Source: Xenopus tropicalis
Taxonomy: Eukaryota; Chordata; Amphibia; Anura; Pipidae
Assembly: GCF_000004195.4 (NCBI RefSeq)
Contig: NC_030681.2
Location: 90,899,681-90,963,680, forward strand
Direction of reading: 5' to 3'
Length of the DNA: 64,000 nt
Shown here: in pieces, positions 1-12,100 of the stretch
Position numbering within the stretch: the stretch's first letter is position 1
How the letters are laid out: each line of letters begins with the position of its first letter
Notes under the pieces: model-generated
The model's database searches: none
The model's input: the letters and a program-made list of their open reading frames with translations, nothing else
Told to the model about the DNA's origin: nothing
Position numbers and translations under genes: made by a program

Positions 1-580
1 CTTTTTTATTTACTAATTTTGGTAAAAAAAATCATATCATACCTACATTAATTTTCTTTCTCACTGAATAGTATTATTCTCTTACTTGGGAACTGTCACT
101 ATTATAAAAATTCACTAAATGGTCGTGGATGAAATAGATCTGTTTTACAGATTTGGTTTCTCCTTACAGTTCATATTATTAACATTTCATTTGTGTTTCT
201 AACCTGACTGCAGCCAACACACTCTTGCTGTGAGTCAATGACAGCTTTTACCCTCTCTAACTGACTGATTCCAGCATGAGATAGCATTGCCATTGACCAC
301 TACAAACAGCCTGGGTTAATAGTTTGTAGTAGAAGATAATATTAGATTGAAGAAGCACACTTATAAATCATTTTTATCTAAAACAAATATAAAAAAAAAA
401 TTAAATCTATTTGTCAAAAAGAATAATTTACATCCATTACAGTTGGATGCACATATATATCAATGTTAGCTCCACATTAAAAATATGTTCTAATAACTAA
501 TAATGAAATGTAATAAGTTGGAATACAATGTATATGAATAAGAACAAAAATTACAATTTTTATTGTACATAGCATGTTTA

Positions 581-725
581 GGGAGAAGACACACGCAGAG
601 ATTTGTAGCCGCAACTTTTTAAAAAGTCGGAGTGACTAATCTGTGCAGCGAAAACCACAGGCGATTAGTCACAGTAAATTATACAGTAGCCTATGGCCGA
701 CTAATCACCCCATGTGTCTTCTCTG
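581..725. mobile_element. Short inverted-repeat transposon (MITE), Harbinger-like
   Basis: A 145-bp element. Its ends are imperfect inverted repeats around AGAAGACACA on the left and TGTGTCTTCTCT on the right. It is flanked by the trinucleotide TTA on both sides (578-580 and 726-728), which fits the 3-bp TWA duplications made by PIF/Harbinger transposons. It has no coding capacity. The superfamily is inferred from the flanking repeat only. Confidence 0.6.
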
Positions 726-1568
726 TTAAGAAACCTGCTTAAATGTGTTGTGTTTTGCCACAAAATCAAAGTTTGCAGTGAGGGGTTTTCTGACATACAC
801 TGCACAATGGTGCAAACTAAAAACGTCCAGTCTTTTTGTCACAGAACAACATTGCACATTTTATTGTCTTTCATTACATTTCTCATTAGATTAAATTCCT
901 TTGCATGCTATAACAAGACCAATCTATTAATATTACTTATTTATTTATTTTCATAAACTAGCTGCTACCCCATATTGATATTTCTAAATGATTAAAAGGC
1001 AAATGCACACCTATATTCAGCATTATCAAAGTTTTTCTGACTATTATTGAAAATATATAGTTTATTTAAAGAAGAAAAACATAGTACGGAACCATTTTTT
1101 GCAGAGTTCCACCCTATACATATTCCTTAGGTCACTTAGGTCAGTGTAGACTTCATAATGCCTGTGAGCAAAGTCAGCACAGATACAGATTAATGAATGT
1201 ATTACAATTGTGTTGAATATAGGTGTATATTTCATCCTTAAATACAAAAACTATAAGTTCTTGTTGTACTTTTGTAACTTTTGCAGACAGACATATAACC
1301 ATATGTGATACCGAATGGTACTATTCCACTGTTTGAACAGTCTAACCTGTGAGTGCATTGCTACAAAAAATGCATTGCTGCATTCAGTTTGACCTAACTG
1401 ACTGAATGGAGTTGTTTATCCATTTACAAATAAAAAGTATTTCCATTTCATATTAGAAAAGAAGAGTTGCATGTCATTTTTATTCCAACAGTTGCAAAAG
1501 AGAAAGGCCAATGTGCATGTGCGTTTACCCATTAATGTGTACTAAACTATTATATATGTTGTATGTCG

Positions 1569-1887
1569 TACAGATATGGGATCCCTTATTCAGAAACTTA
1601 TTATGCAAAAAAATAATGAAAGGTCATCTCCCTTAGCGTCCATAAGCAAATAGTTCTAATTTTAAAAAATTATTTCCTTTTTCTCTGTAATAATAAAACA
1701 GTACCTTATCCTTCATTATAACTAAGCTACATGAATTATTTGGTGGGCAAATAACTCTATTGGGTTTATTTAACATTTAAATAAGTTTACCAGACTTATG
1801 GTATTGTGATTCAAATTAATTTGAAAGACCCCTTATACGAAAAACCCCAGGTCCCATGCATTCTGCATTATAGATCCCATACCAGTA
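1569..1887. mobile_element. Frog-type MITE, TACAGGTATGGGATCC family, diverged copy
   Basis: The left end reads close to TACAGATATGGGATCC and the right end is its inverted form ending GATCCCATACCAGTA. The interior contains the family's AT-rich middle with 'aataataaaacag'. The same family recurs at 18292-18580 and 38213-38544, with a fragment at 29033-29100. It is non-coding. Confidence 0.7.
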
Positions 1888-2984
1888 CTTTTCTCTCATC
1901 TGTCTCATATAGAACTATTGCCTGGTTTGATTCCTCCCCCCCCTTTTACTTAGCTCAGTATGCCAGATTGAATAAGTGAGCTTTCAATGTCCTGTGTATT
2001 TAGATGATAAGTTTGTTCATTTTTCTCATTTACTTTGGGTCCAAATATTTTTCATCTCTGAATGCTCAAGATGAGCATAAGTGGTAAATACTGAACGCAA
2101 TGTTACACAGTATATTTAAGGGCAAACATGTTAGACACAAGGGGTACTTTATTTTTACTTGAAACTTATTTTTACAAACATTATAAAGGAAAGTGTGTAA
2201 CCTTTTTCTTCATTATGAGCAATGCTCAAACACACAATACACGAATTTAGAAATTGCAACGACTCAGGAGGTCTTGGAGCAGTATTACCTGATGGAAAAT
2301 TTGCTGGAAAAGATATGAAGAAAACATTCATATTATCTCGAACAGGTTTACACATTTTTCAGACTCTAAAGCCTTTTCCCCACAATCAGCCTTTTCTTGG
2401 AATTCGATGTTTTGGAGCTTACCAAGTTGGGCTTCTACTGTTCAACATAAGTTAAAGCCCAAGCCTTCTTCAGCAACAGGTCAAATTACTGTCCAGGTTG
2501 GTGCCACCTCTTTACCATGTACTGATATCTTTTTGAAGCATGCACAGGTCAGTTGTGTCTGCCTATGCATTAAATTTGTCCTGAGCCATTGCAACCGAAA
2601 TAGTATTTTATAATGATATTCTTTATTTCATTGTCTATTTCTTTGCCAGCTATAGACAATACCCTGTTATGTATAACATAAATTATATAACAACCGCTGC
2701 ATGCATGTTTATGCATCTTTAAATTTCACTAACAGCTTGGAAAAACATTTACTGTAGTTATAAGTAAGCATGTGATATCCTTTGTCCATGCATATGTACC
2801 TATAAGAAAAAAATGCTCATATATATATCTGTGTTATTGAAAAAAATGCCATCTGATTATTTTGCTGAGATCATCAACAATTGCCCTACTTTAGTGTCAG
2901 GAGTCAGAGTCAGGGTAAAAGATGATTGGGAGGGGGCTTGCACAGAAATGTGTTTTGGTTAACAGGTTCACTGACCCCAGCAAC

Positions 2985-3125
2985 CAGATTGTAAACAATA
3001 ATAATTCAAATACAACAGTAATAAATCAACATATAAAATAAAAAATTAAGACATATTAAAAAGTTATTTAGAAAAAGCCCATCTATAACATAACAAAAGT
3101 TTATTTAAAAGTAAACTTTCCTCTT
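2985..3125. repeat. Fragment of a TTAA-type MITE family also present at 39.5 and 59.4 kb
   Basis: The stretch with 'ttaaaaagttattta', 'ccatctataacata' and 'aaaagttta' matches the right half of the element at 39512-39957 by eye. Only one end can be recognised, so it is a truncated copy. Confidence 0.45.
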
Positions 3126-6062
3126 TAGCTTTTAGGTTTGTAAACTGCTTTCTATTTGGGGGCACTAATTGGAGATATTTGTAACTGTAGCATGCCGGCA
3201 GCTTAGAGCACAGTTAGCATAAATGCATATAGTTATTGCTGGAAGTTGTCTAATCTGATTTTTCTGGCTTCATGTAGCACTTGACATATGACGAAATGTC
3301 AGTGGAGAAACTTATTAAATGATTCTAGCTGTGAGAATTGTTATAGTAGTGCTTGTTTGTTACCAGGGTCACCATTAACAGACTGACTGCAGGGAGCATT
3401 CATCCAGCTGCCATAAGATTCTTAGAACCCCACTGGTAAATTTTTAGGGGCTTGTCTAATGGACCCTGTGAGAGGACCAGTAAGCTACATCTTTTAGTCA
3501 CTGTGTATGCTCAAATATTGAATGTTTTTGTGAAATAAGCTAGTAGGTGAACTATTATTTACAACTATTAGTTGTAACTATGGTACATGGTCCTATGGTA
3601 CAAGTCCATAGACTGCAAACATAGTATAACAAAACAATGAGGCTAAATTGGTCAACTAAATATAGTCAACAGGTCCTACCTTTTGGAGAGAGCCATACAT
3701 ATATGTACAAGGCACCTATTATTGTACATATTCACTACCATTGTATTGATCTGAGCATAGCAAATATCAAAACATAGAAGTTAATATTTCTTTAGCTGCC
3801 ATTTAACATACCTAAACCTTAAACTATATTATCTACCTTGGAGATTAACCCATGTGTGACGGCAAAGTTATATGAAGTCTGTAGATCAAAATATCCAGCA
3901 ATCAGTTTGAATACAACCATATACTTATGACCAGCACATTTTCGAATACTGAGCAAAATTGAATATCATTATAAAATAAGACACAAAAAGTCTGTGTGCG
4001 ATGCAATCTGTACATGGAGGCTTGTGTTCATTTTGGAGAGCTCAAACAAATGAAGATTTCATGTATCTTGCATGATGCCATGAAATAGTTCCCATGCCAG
4101 TTATTTCTTTTTTTTTTGTATTGTTCAATCATCTCTGTCATCAGCACTTTTATTTTTTGGTTTGCAGTTCCATGTGGGTTAAAGTGCCCTTTTCACTGTT
4201 TGCTCGCAACATTCTACATTGTCCATCAACATGCTCTGATTTCGTCTCTTCATTATTAACCAGTGTTTTGTAAATGGTCCATACTTGCATTTTGACATCA
4301 AAATGCTGTTTTTTAGTATGGAATGTGTGTACCTGCTTCGGAAATATTATTTATGTGTTCGTGTTACAATCATGGCTTGTGTAAATGTGCTTGGCACACT
4401 CATTAAAGAAGTAAAATTTTTAATATTATAACCTTTAGCTGTTGGAAAATTATAGATATAGTTAGACTACAGCTGGAAGGAATCAATGGCCATATTCAAC
4501 ATTTCTTATCTTTAAACACAGGCTACGTTAATTAATATTGTTTTTCCTTTTCCAAACTTGCACACCCTTGTATGACCAACAGTCCCCCTAAAGAAGGTTT
4601 TGTAACCCTCACTAAAATGGTTGAGGATATTAGAAGTAGTTTGTGAGTTTCACAACCTGTATGATTTAACAAGCATTGTATATTTGGTAACTGAACTCAT
4701 AGCTTATTTCTAAAATCCTAGACTTTTTTATAAGAGGCAGATTATATTTTTAGATTTGCAACATTACAGACTCTATGTGGAAATGGTGCTAGCACTATTA
4801 CACAAGCCTAATGATGTGCTGAATATCTGGTAGCATTCAGCTTTCATGCTCAGCAGAGTTTAGTCTGATTGTAAGCAGGTTGTTGTATTTTGGCATGATC
4901 CACACTCAGCATGTACAAATAATTGTTAATGTTACACAAGAGATTTAAATCTGATTACATTCTGTGATTTTACTTTACTTAAATGTGTTGTTTCTTAATG
5001 TGCTTGATTTTGCTAATCATTCCTATATGATGTAGCAATTCAAGATGTAACTGTTATATGTTGTGCAGTGTAACTTGTGTAATTGTTTTGTCATTTTGTC
5101 AGCTCTTGTAACTTTTAATTTTTCTCCAACAGCATGGTTGTCATGATGTTGGAAATAAATTTGTGCAAAGCTATGCTTTGTAAGCTTTGCTTTGTGTTAT
5201 TTTTTTACCAGTGTTTGCTTGTGTGATTTGTATAAATGTGAGAGTTATTGCACCCAAGGATGTCTATATAAACACTGAACCCTGGCCTGCAAGGCAAGAC
5301 TTTTAAGTCCTTTTACTGGGTCTGTTTACTAAAGGACAATATAAACCAAATAAGATATCAAAACATTTCTTGTAGGATGCAGGAAATAGCTTTTAGGGAC
5401 ACCACATTTCAACCATTGGCATCTTCTTTCCTGACTTTCCTATAGATTGAGCCATGTAGAGAACCTTTTAACACTTCCTAGAGTGTTTCTGACTGCACAT
5501 TTTTTTGTATTTATACAATTTCTCAATTCCTTTTTGGCCCCGTGCTGTGCTTTACCACAAAATTATTTTAAAAAGCTATTCATAAAAATTGCCAAAATGT
5601 AAAAAAAAAAAAGTTGAAAAAATGATATATATTGGTCAATGTGAAGATTTGGGTGAACCAATAAAACCAAGGTCAAAATCATGTCCTGTTTTTGGTTTTT
5701 TATCAGCCCGCAAACCCAATTGCAAAACAAGGTTCAAGCCTACTATCTGATAAAAATCACCCATCGTTTATGACAATGTTTCAACCATATTAAAGCACAT
5801 TCATTAATAGTTCCATAGTTACCCTTAGTAAACAGATCCCTTATTCTAAAATATAAATTGTCATGCATTATTATATATGGCAAAATGAATAGCTCCCAGT
5901 ACTCAGACTAATAAAAGCTACCTTTAAAGGTAGGGTCCATTATACTGTAACAATGCAGGAAAAGGGAATTTCCCATTGCACTGTTTTTTCCAGTGCAATA
6001 TTGGGTGCAATAACATTTTTTAAATAACTGCACTAATTTGCCTTATCAACATTTTATTTCAG

Positions 6063-6179
6063 TTGGTCCACCTACAGACTTAAATTTTGAAATAGTAAAT
6101 GAAAATACAGTTCGAATGTCATGGCAAAGGCCGGCAGAAAGAATAAAGGGTTACAAGATTACTATCGTCCCTACAATTG
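6063..6179 (+). CDS. col12a1: col12a1 exon: FN3-1, first half
   Basis: 117 bp between a TTTATTTCAG acceptor and a GTAGGT donor, phase 1 at both ends. It encodes the A to C strands of the first FN3 domain: it opens with a [12 protein letters not shown] start and has the core Trp in VRMSWQRP. In human COL12A1 this domain directly follows the signal peptide, so very little coding sequence is missing upstream. Confidence 0.95.
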
Positions 6180-9100
6180 GTAGGTTATGAATTAAAATCC
6201 TTATTGTCATTGCCTGCATAAGTACTATACATAAAATATTTTAACACTAGGAAATTTGCAAGGATTTGGGTAATGAAAACAGTTGACATTTCTGTTAAAT
6301 GTTATAGTACAATCTGCTCAAATTAAGCTGTTATTACTTATATGTGATATTTGATGTTGTTACATGAACTGCTTAGCATGTCTATTGAAATATTACTATC
6401 TTTGGGTGTTTATTTAAAATTAATTTAATATATGAGCTGCTATCCAGTTCACATATCTCAACATATATCTAAATATACAATATTTCACTAGAGAGCCAAT
6501 GGTTCCCTCTTAGTAAGGGATTAAAATCTCAGTGTGAGAATTTTGTTTAAAAGTCCCACTGCTAACTAACTTTAAAAAGTATTAGAAAATGATGAACATT
6601 ATTTTGGGACCTAACGTATACTTCACCACTCATTTGTTCCATTACATATGGCTCAGTGTCATTTAATTTGTACATATAATAGTTATATCAGTTCAACAGA
6701 TGCAGTCATCTTTTTCTCAAAAGGATTTCAGATCCTATTAAAGTGAAACTGAACCCCATTATGACATTGTTCTGTTAATTTGATGGCACTGGACTTCTTT
6801 GCTTCTTCTCATGGCCCACAATCCTATGCCACATATAAAGGTGCCTTCCTCTGTGTAACAGTCAGCATATGCACATTGCAGTCTCGAGATACAGGGTAAT
6901 TGAAACACATTCAATGGACTCCAAATTGGGGCACCTTGTGCTTTCTTAAACCTGGAATAGAGGGAGCTTGAGAACAAAGTTAATAGAACCTGGAATGAAA
7001 GTTATGACTGGGAATTAGCACAGAAACCCTTTTTATCACTCTTAGGGATAAAGTCTAGTAAACTTCCGTGGAGATAATTTTTTAAGATATCTTGACAGAT
7101 TACTTTGAATTAGTTACATCATTACTTTTCTACACACTTAGATATGTCTAAATAAGGATGATCAGTTATGTCCATCTAAAACAGAATGTTCAGCCTTTGT
7201 GCCCCAAGATGTTTATAAATTATAAGTATGGAACTCCTACTTCTGGGAGGAAGTACAAGTAGCCTCTGGCTTTTTTTCTAGGTACAGTTCTATTTTACTA
7301 CACAAGGTGATACAGGAGCATTGACATAGACTGGGCACCAGGGATTGTTGTGGGGCACCATTTCTTAATAAATAGACTGAAGTAACTGGAAAATTATCAG
7401 ACTACACAATGCTAGAACTTCCTGTTCAGTATTTAAAACAAACAAAGATATATTTTGGTAACTGAGCGGCACATCAAAACAGACAAGCATATGAGATGTC
7501 TTTGATAGGCTAAGTAGGCAGTAAACATAGCTGAAAACACAACCAAACTCAAGCTTTTATTCTTCCATAAATCTCTGAAGTCTGCATTGTGGTAATGATT
7601 TACAGATGGACCAGAAAAGGAACTAGATCTTCCAGCTTCTGCTACGCAAACCATACTAACTGAACTTGTACCAGATGTGGAATATGTTGTGACAGCTATT
7701 TCATATGATGAATTAGAGGAGAGTGTACCTGTGTTTGGCCAACTTACAAGTAAGTACTTGAGAGAGAACCATCTTTTACCTAGAGACAAACTTCATTTGA
7801 CAGATACAGCAAAACTCTTTTGTAACACGTTTCCAGATCAACAGTGAAGAAATAAATAATAGCCTAGAAAAATTACATAATAATTAATTAGGGGTTCCCT
7901 TCAAAAATGAGTTTATCGAGAAACATGAGTCCAACTGATATATAGGATTTTGCTCTTTGACTACATAAAATATTAATTACAAGCATACTAGGCAATTTAT
8001 ATAAATTAACCCCATAAATAAATATAAGAGGACAGCAGCTGCCTCTCCCAACCAGGTACACAATATGATGCACTCTATTATTATGTACAAAAAAAAGAAG
8101 GTACAAACTTCCCTCTAAATTGAATCATTAAAGTAAAACCAGTCTCTTTATCCTTATTCTCTAGAAACATCTGTACAGTTGGTTTGCGTTATTTACGTGT
8201 AAACATTCACGCTTTTAGGAAAACAAATACAAAATGCTTTTTATAGCAACGTTAATAGCTGCCATATTTTTTTCACAGCCTTTCCCAACATATTGTTTTC
8301 ATAGGACCTTATTAAACCATTGTGCATCAAAATAATTTGCAAGAGTATGAGCCTGCTTAAAAAAATAGATATACCTTTTGGAGCTAGTCACTTTTAAAAA
8401 ATACCATTTTGTATACAATACCATCATGGCATACATACAGCTATAACACATATCTTAATGGCAGTTTGCATTTATTTATTGATTAAATTATTATTTTTAC
8501 ACAGAAAATCTTATGTTCTGCTGTAGCATACAGGAACTACAATTATTTTGGTATAAAATGTTCTATTTATAAAACTTTTAAGCAGTGACTGTTAAACTAC
8601 TTTGATACATTTTAAGGATTTCCATTGCCTAATTTTAATGTTGTAAAAGTTGGAGGGAAATGAAATAGTTTTTGAAGTCGGAATGGAAACTTTCCTCAAA
8701 GTAGTAAAACTTTACTTCCATTATCTCAATGTAATTTCAACAACTTTAATCAAATTTTCAATGGATGAGGAAAATTAAACAGTTGAAGCATAATTACAAA
8801 AGAAAAAAGGCAGAATGAAACATTTTAATCAAAATCAAAGTTTTATAAATAAGCAAAAACTGGCACCTATTTCAAAATCTGCAGATCTTGACCAATTTCT
8901 AAATGTTACCACTATATAAAAAGCAACCAAGGTTGCATTAAATTATCTTTTCATAAAAAAGGAAAAATAATTAGTCCACTTAGATCAAGCTATGTAATTT
9001 GCTTGGAACTGAAATGCCCTTGGGTGTAATAAGACAATAAATTACAAGAATGAGCAGCAAATTTATTACCATTTAATAGGCTTGAAGCTTGCACAGATAA

Positions 9101-12100
9101 TGATTTATGTGCATATTTGCATACTCAATAGACTTAACCTTTGTAAACAAAAAAGAAAGGTATACTAAATAATCATAGAATTTTGATTTTAAGTTCAAAC
9201 AGGAGGTCGAGTGACACTTGAAGAGCCTAAACTTGAGACAAGTAAATCACCACGTAAGTAATGCTGTCTTCTCTGAAAACAGTTTTTATATGTCTCCATT
9301 TTTAAATTTTAGATTTAAATTTCTCTGTTGGAAGTATCAGTATGTTAATGTATTTTTTATTTTGCCTTAGAGGCTGTTCTGGTGTTATTGGTTCAGCTAC
9401 CAGCTGTAGCTTTAACTTAGGTGACATTGTCTCCAAAACCTTCAAACCTCCAAATTATAATTTCCCAAGGCACCCTCCTATTGTGTTTTTAATTTCCTTA
9501 CAAGAAACCAAAAGGTTGTAATGGCCCAAAAGGTGACATGGTCCAACAGTTTATGGGGCATGGTATAACATTACTGGGGAGCGACCAGCAAATAGAACTC
9601 ATACATATCCCAGGTTTTCTCATTTCATTCATATAGATTTAATATAAAATTACATTACATTACATTAACATTTATTTATAAAGCGCTAACATAGTCCGCA
9701 GCGCTGTACAATAAGTGGGTTACATACATTGGACATACAGAGTAACATATAAAGCAATCAGTAACCGATACAAGAGGTGAAGAGGGCCCTGCCCAAAAGA
9801 GCTTACAATCTACAAGGAGAAAGGGTTGAGACACAAGGTGTGGGAATGGGCATGACCAGAGTTTTGAGAGGTGGGGCACAGGTTATTGCTTTTAGCAGCA
9901 CACTGAGGTAATGTTAAACAAGATTAGGGTAAGATTCTCTAAATAAATGCATTTTTAGAGATCTCTTGAAGGCAGAGAGATTGGGAGAAAGTCTGATAGT
10001 TTGTGGGAGCGAATTCCAGAGAAGGGGGGCAGCCCTTGCAAAGTCTTGAATGCGAGCGTGTGAGGAGGGAATGAGAGAGGAGTTGAGGAGCAGGTCAGTA
10101 GAGGAGCGTAACAAGCGGGTTGGATGGTATCTAGAGATGAGTTCAGAGATGTAGGGTGGGGCAGAGTTAAGGACTGCTTTAAATGTGAGGGTCATTAGTT
10201 TGAATTTTTTCCTGGATGGTAGGGGAAGCCAGTGCAGGGATTGGCAGAGTGGCACGGCAGAGGAGGAGCGGATGGCAGCATAGGAATTTCCCTGTTCTAA
10301 ACACAGCTCAGTAGAAAACACTGTGGTTATTTGTGGCCCTGCACATATAACTGAATATTTTCTTCTTTCATTTCTAAGGCTGCTCTATTAGTTCTGTTGC
10401 TGATGTAGTTTTCCTTGTGGATGGATCATGGAGTGTTGGAAGAAACAACTTCAAATATATTCTCGATTTCATGGTTTCTCTGGTCTCAGCCTTTGATATT
10501 GGGGAAGACAAAACCCGAGTCGGTGTTGTGCAGTATAGCTCTGACACTAGGACTGAGTTTAACCTGAACAGTTATTACAAGAAAGAGGAATTAGTATCAG
10601 CCATAAAAAGAATACCATACAAGGGAGGCAATACAATGACAGGTAATGATGAATTTTCATATTGCTGTATGTCTGTATATCTAACATCTGGGGTAAATTG
10701 AAATTAGTTATTATTTTCTGTATGCCAGTGAGGCACATCTGTGCCATATCTATGCCAGTGAGGCATATCTGAAAAGTACTTTGTGCAAGTGTGCAGTTGT
10801 GAGAAGCCAGTTATTTGTTTACGATTACAGAAAAAATGAAACAATTGCCTAGAAAAATTAGCATAGCATGGTTTAATGCTTATGCAATGCATATGCATAT
10901 GTTATGTTAACATAAAGGGTATTTGCATATTTTAGGTGATGCCCTTGATTACCTGATTAAGAACTCCTTTGTCAAAACTGCCGGCTCAAGAAAAGGATTT
11001 CCAAGAATAGCTATCATTATAACTGATGGTAAATCCCAAGATGAAGTGGAGATTCCAGCAAGAGAGCTGCGTAGCTTAGGGGTTGAAGTTTTTTCCCTTG
11101 GTAAGTTAAAAAAATGTTAGCCAAATGATGTCAAAATTGAAGCACTTTAGCTGCTGTCAACTGCCACTCGTAGCTCCTTTGTCATAAATTTTACATATAT
11201 GTTCATGTGTCTTTTCAGGTATAAAAGCAGCAGATGCAAAAGAACTCAAACAAATAGCTTCTCTGCCTTCCTTGAAACATGTTTTTAATGTTGCTAATTT
11301 TGATTCGATTGTGGAAGTGCAAGATGAAATAATTACTCAAGTTTGCTCAGGAGTTGAAGAGCAGCTAAGTGAGCTTGTTAGTGGAGAAGAAGGTAAGTTA
11401 CTAGTAAGCTAGTGACCACACATTTTACACACCAGGTACAGTTTCTTGTGTTGTAGTTGCCTGTTAAGTAATGGTGGGATCATTAGTTTTTTTTAATAAT
11501 TTAAAGTGATACAGTTGCATGCATGGAAGCTAGGAACCTTGGAACTACATTCAGCCTGTATCTGATATTTCAGGGTTCACTTAGTGGGTTGCATCCATGG
11601 ACACCACTGACTTTTACCATATTCATAAAAAGCTATTGCCATTATCGATGCCATACACATTAGTGGTGGAACAACGTGCCACAACTTGCATGCAATTCAT
11701 AAATAGTGGGTGCTAATTTGTGCCTATGTTGGCGCATCTGTAAAAGTCGTAGTGGGTGCTACTTAATGGCTGGCTGCTGTTAAACTCTAATTCTGGGAAG
11801 AATTTCTGAAATGTGGGTGAAAAACATGATTTGGAACTGAATTTTCACTTAGAATAAATGCTTTTACTGTTACTCTGTGCCTAAAATAGCCAAAATGTTC
11901 TCAAAACATGAATATTTACAGTGACCCCTTCCTGTTTATAGTATTTTACCTTGAAGTTCTAATAATTTATGATGTTCTAACCAGTTTATTTTTCTTTTTA
12001 GCTGTTGAGCCTCCTTCAGATATGACTGTTACGGAAATTTCTTCCAAATCAATGAAGATCACCTGGAGACCATCGCCAAGCCAAATTACAGGCTACAGGA

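Larger units (their letters stand above)
1..6062 (+). other. Intron or 5' flank upstream of the first recognised col12a1 exon
   Basis: No exon is supportable here. The exon at 6063 starts with the last two bases of a split codon, so a phase-1 coding exon carrying the signal peptide must lie upstream, either in this stretch or before the window. I looked at ATG-started stretches before GTAAG or GTGAG donors (for example near 230, 1970, 2760, 3480, 4860 and 5180) and saw no hydrophobic signal peptide. Short transposon remnants at 581-725, 1569-1887 and about 2985-3125 are listed separately. The rest is AT-rich sequence I do not recognise. Confidence 0.6.

Noticed and set aside
2149..2613. Overlapping open frames on both strands (up to 77 codons) with an AATAAA-like signal on the minus strand, possibly a retro-derived pseudogene.
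   Set aside because: No protein family recognised in any frame, several stops in the longer readings, and no target duplication or poly-A tract that I could define.
5112..5168. Short ATG-started stretch before a GTAAGC donor, considered as the missing signal-peptide exon.
   Set aside because: The peptide is only about 15 residues and has charged residues in the middle, unlike a secretory signal. The phase fits by chance.
7433..7789. 118-codon minus-strand open frame.
   Set aside because: Antisense shadow of FN3-1 second-half exon; no known domain.
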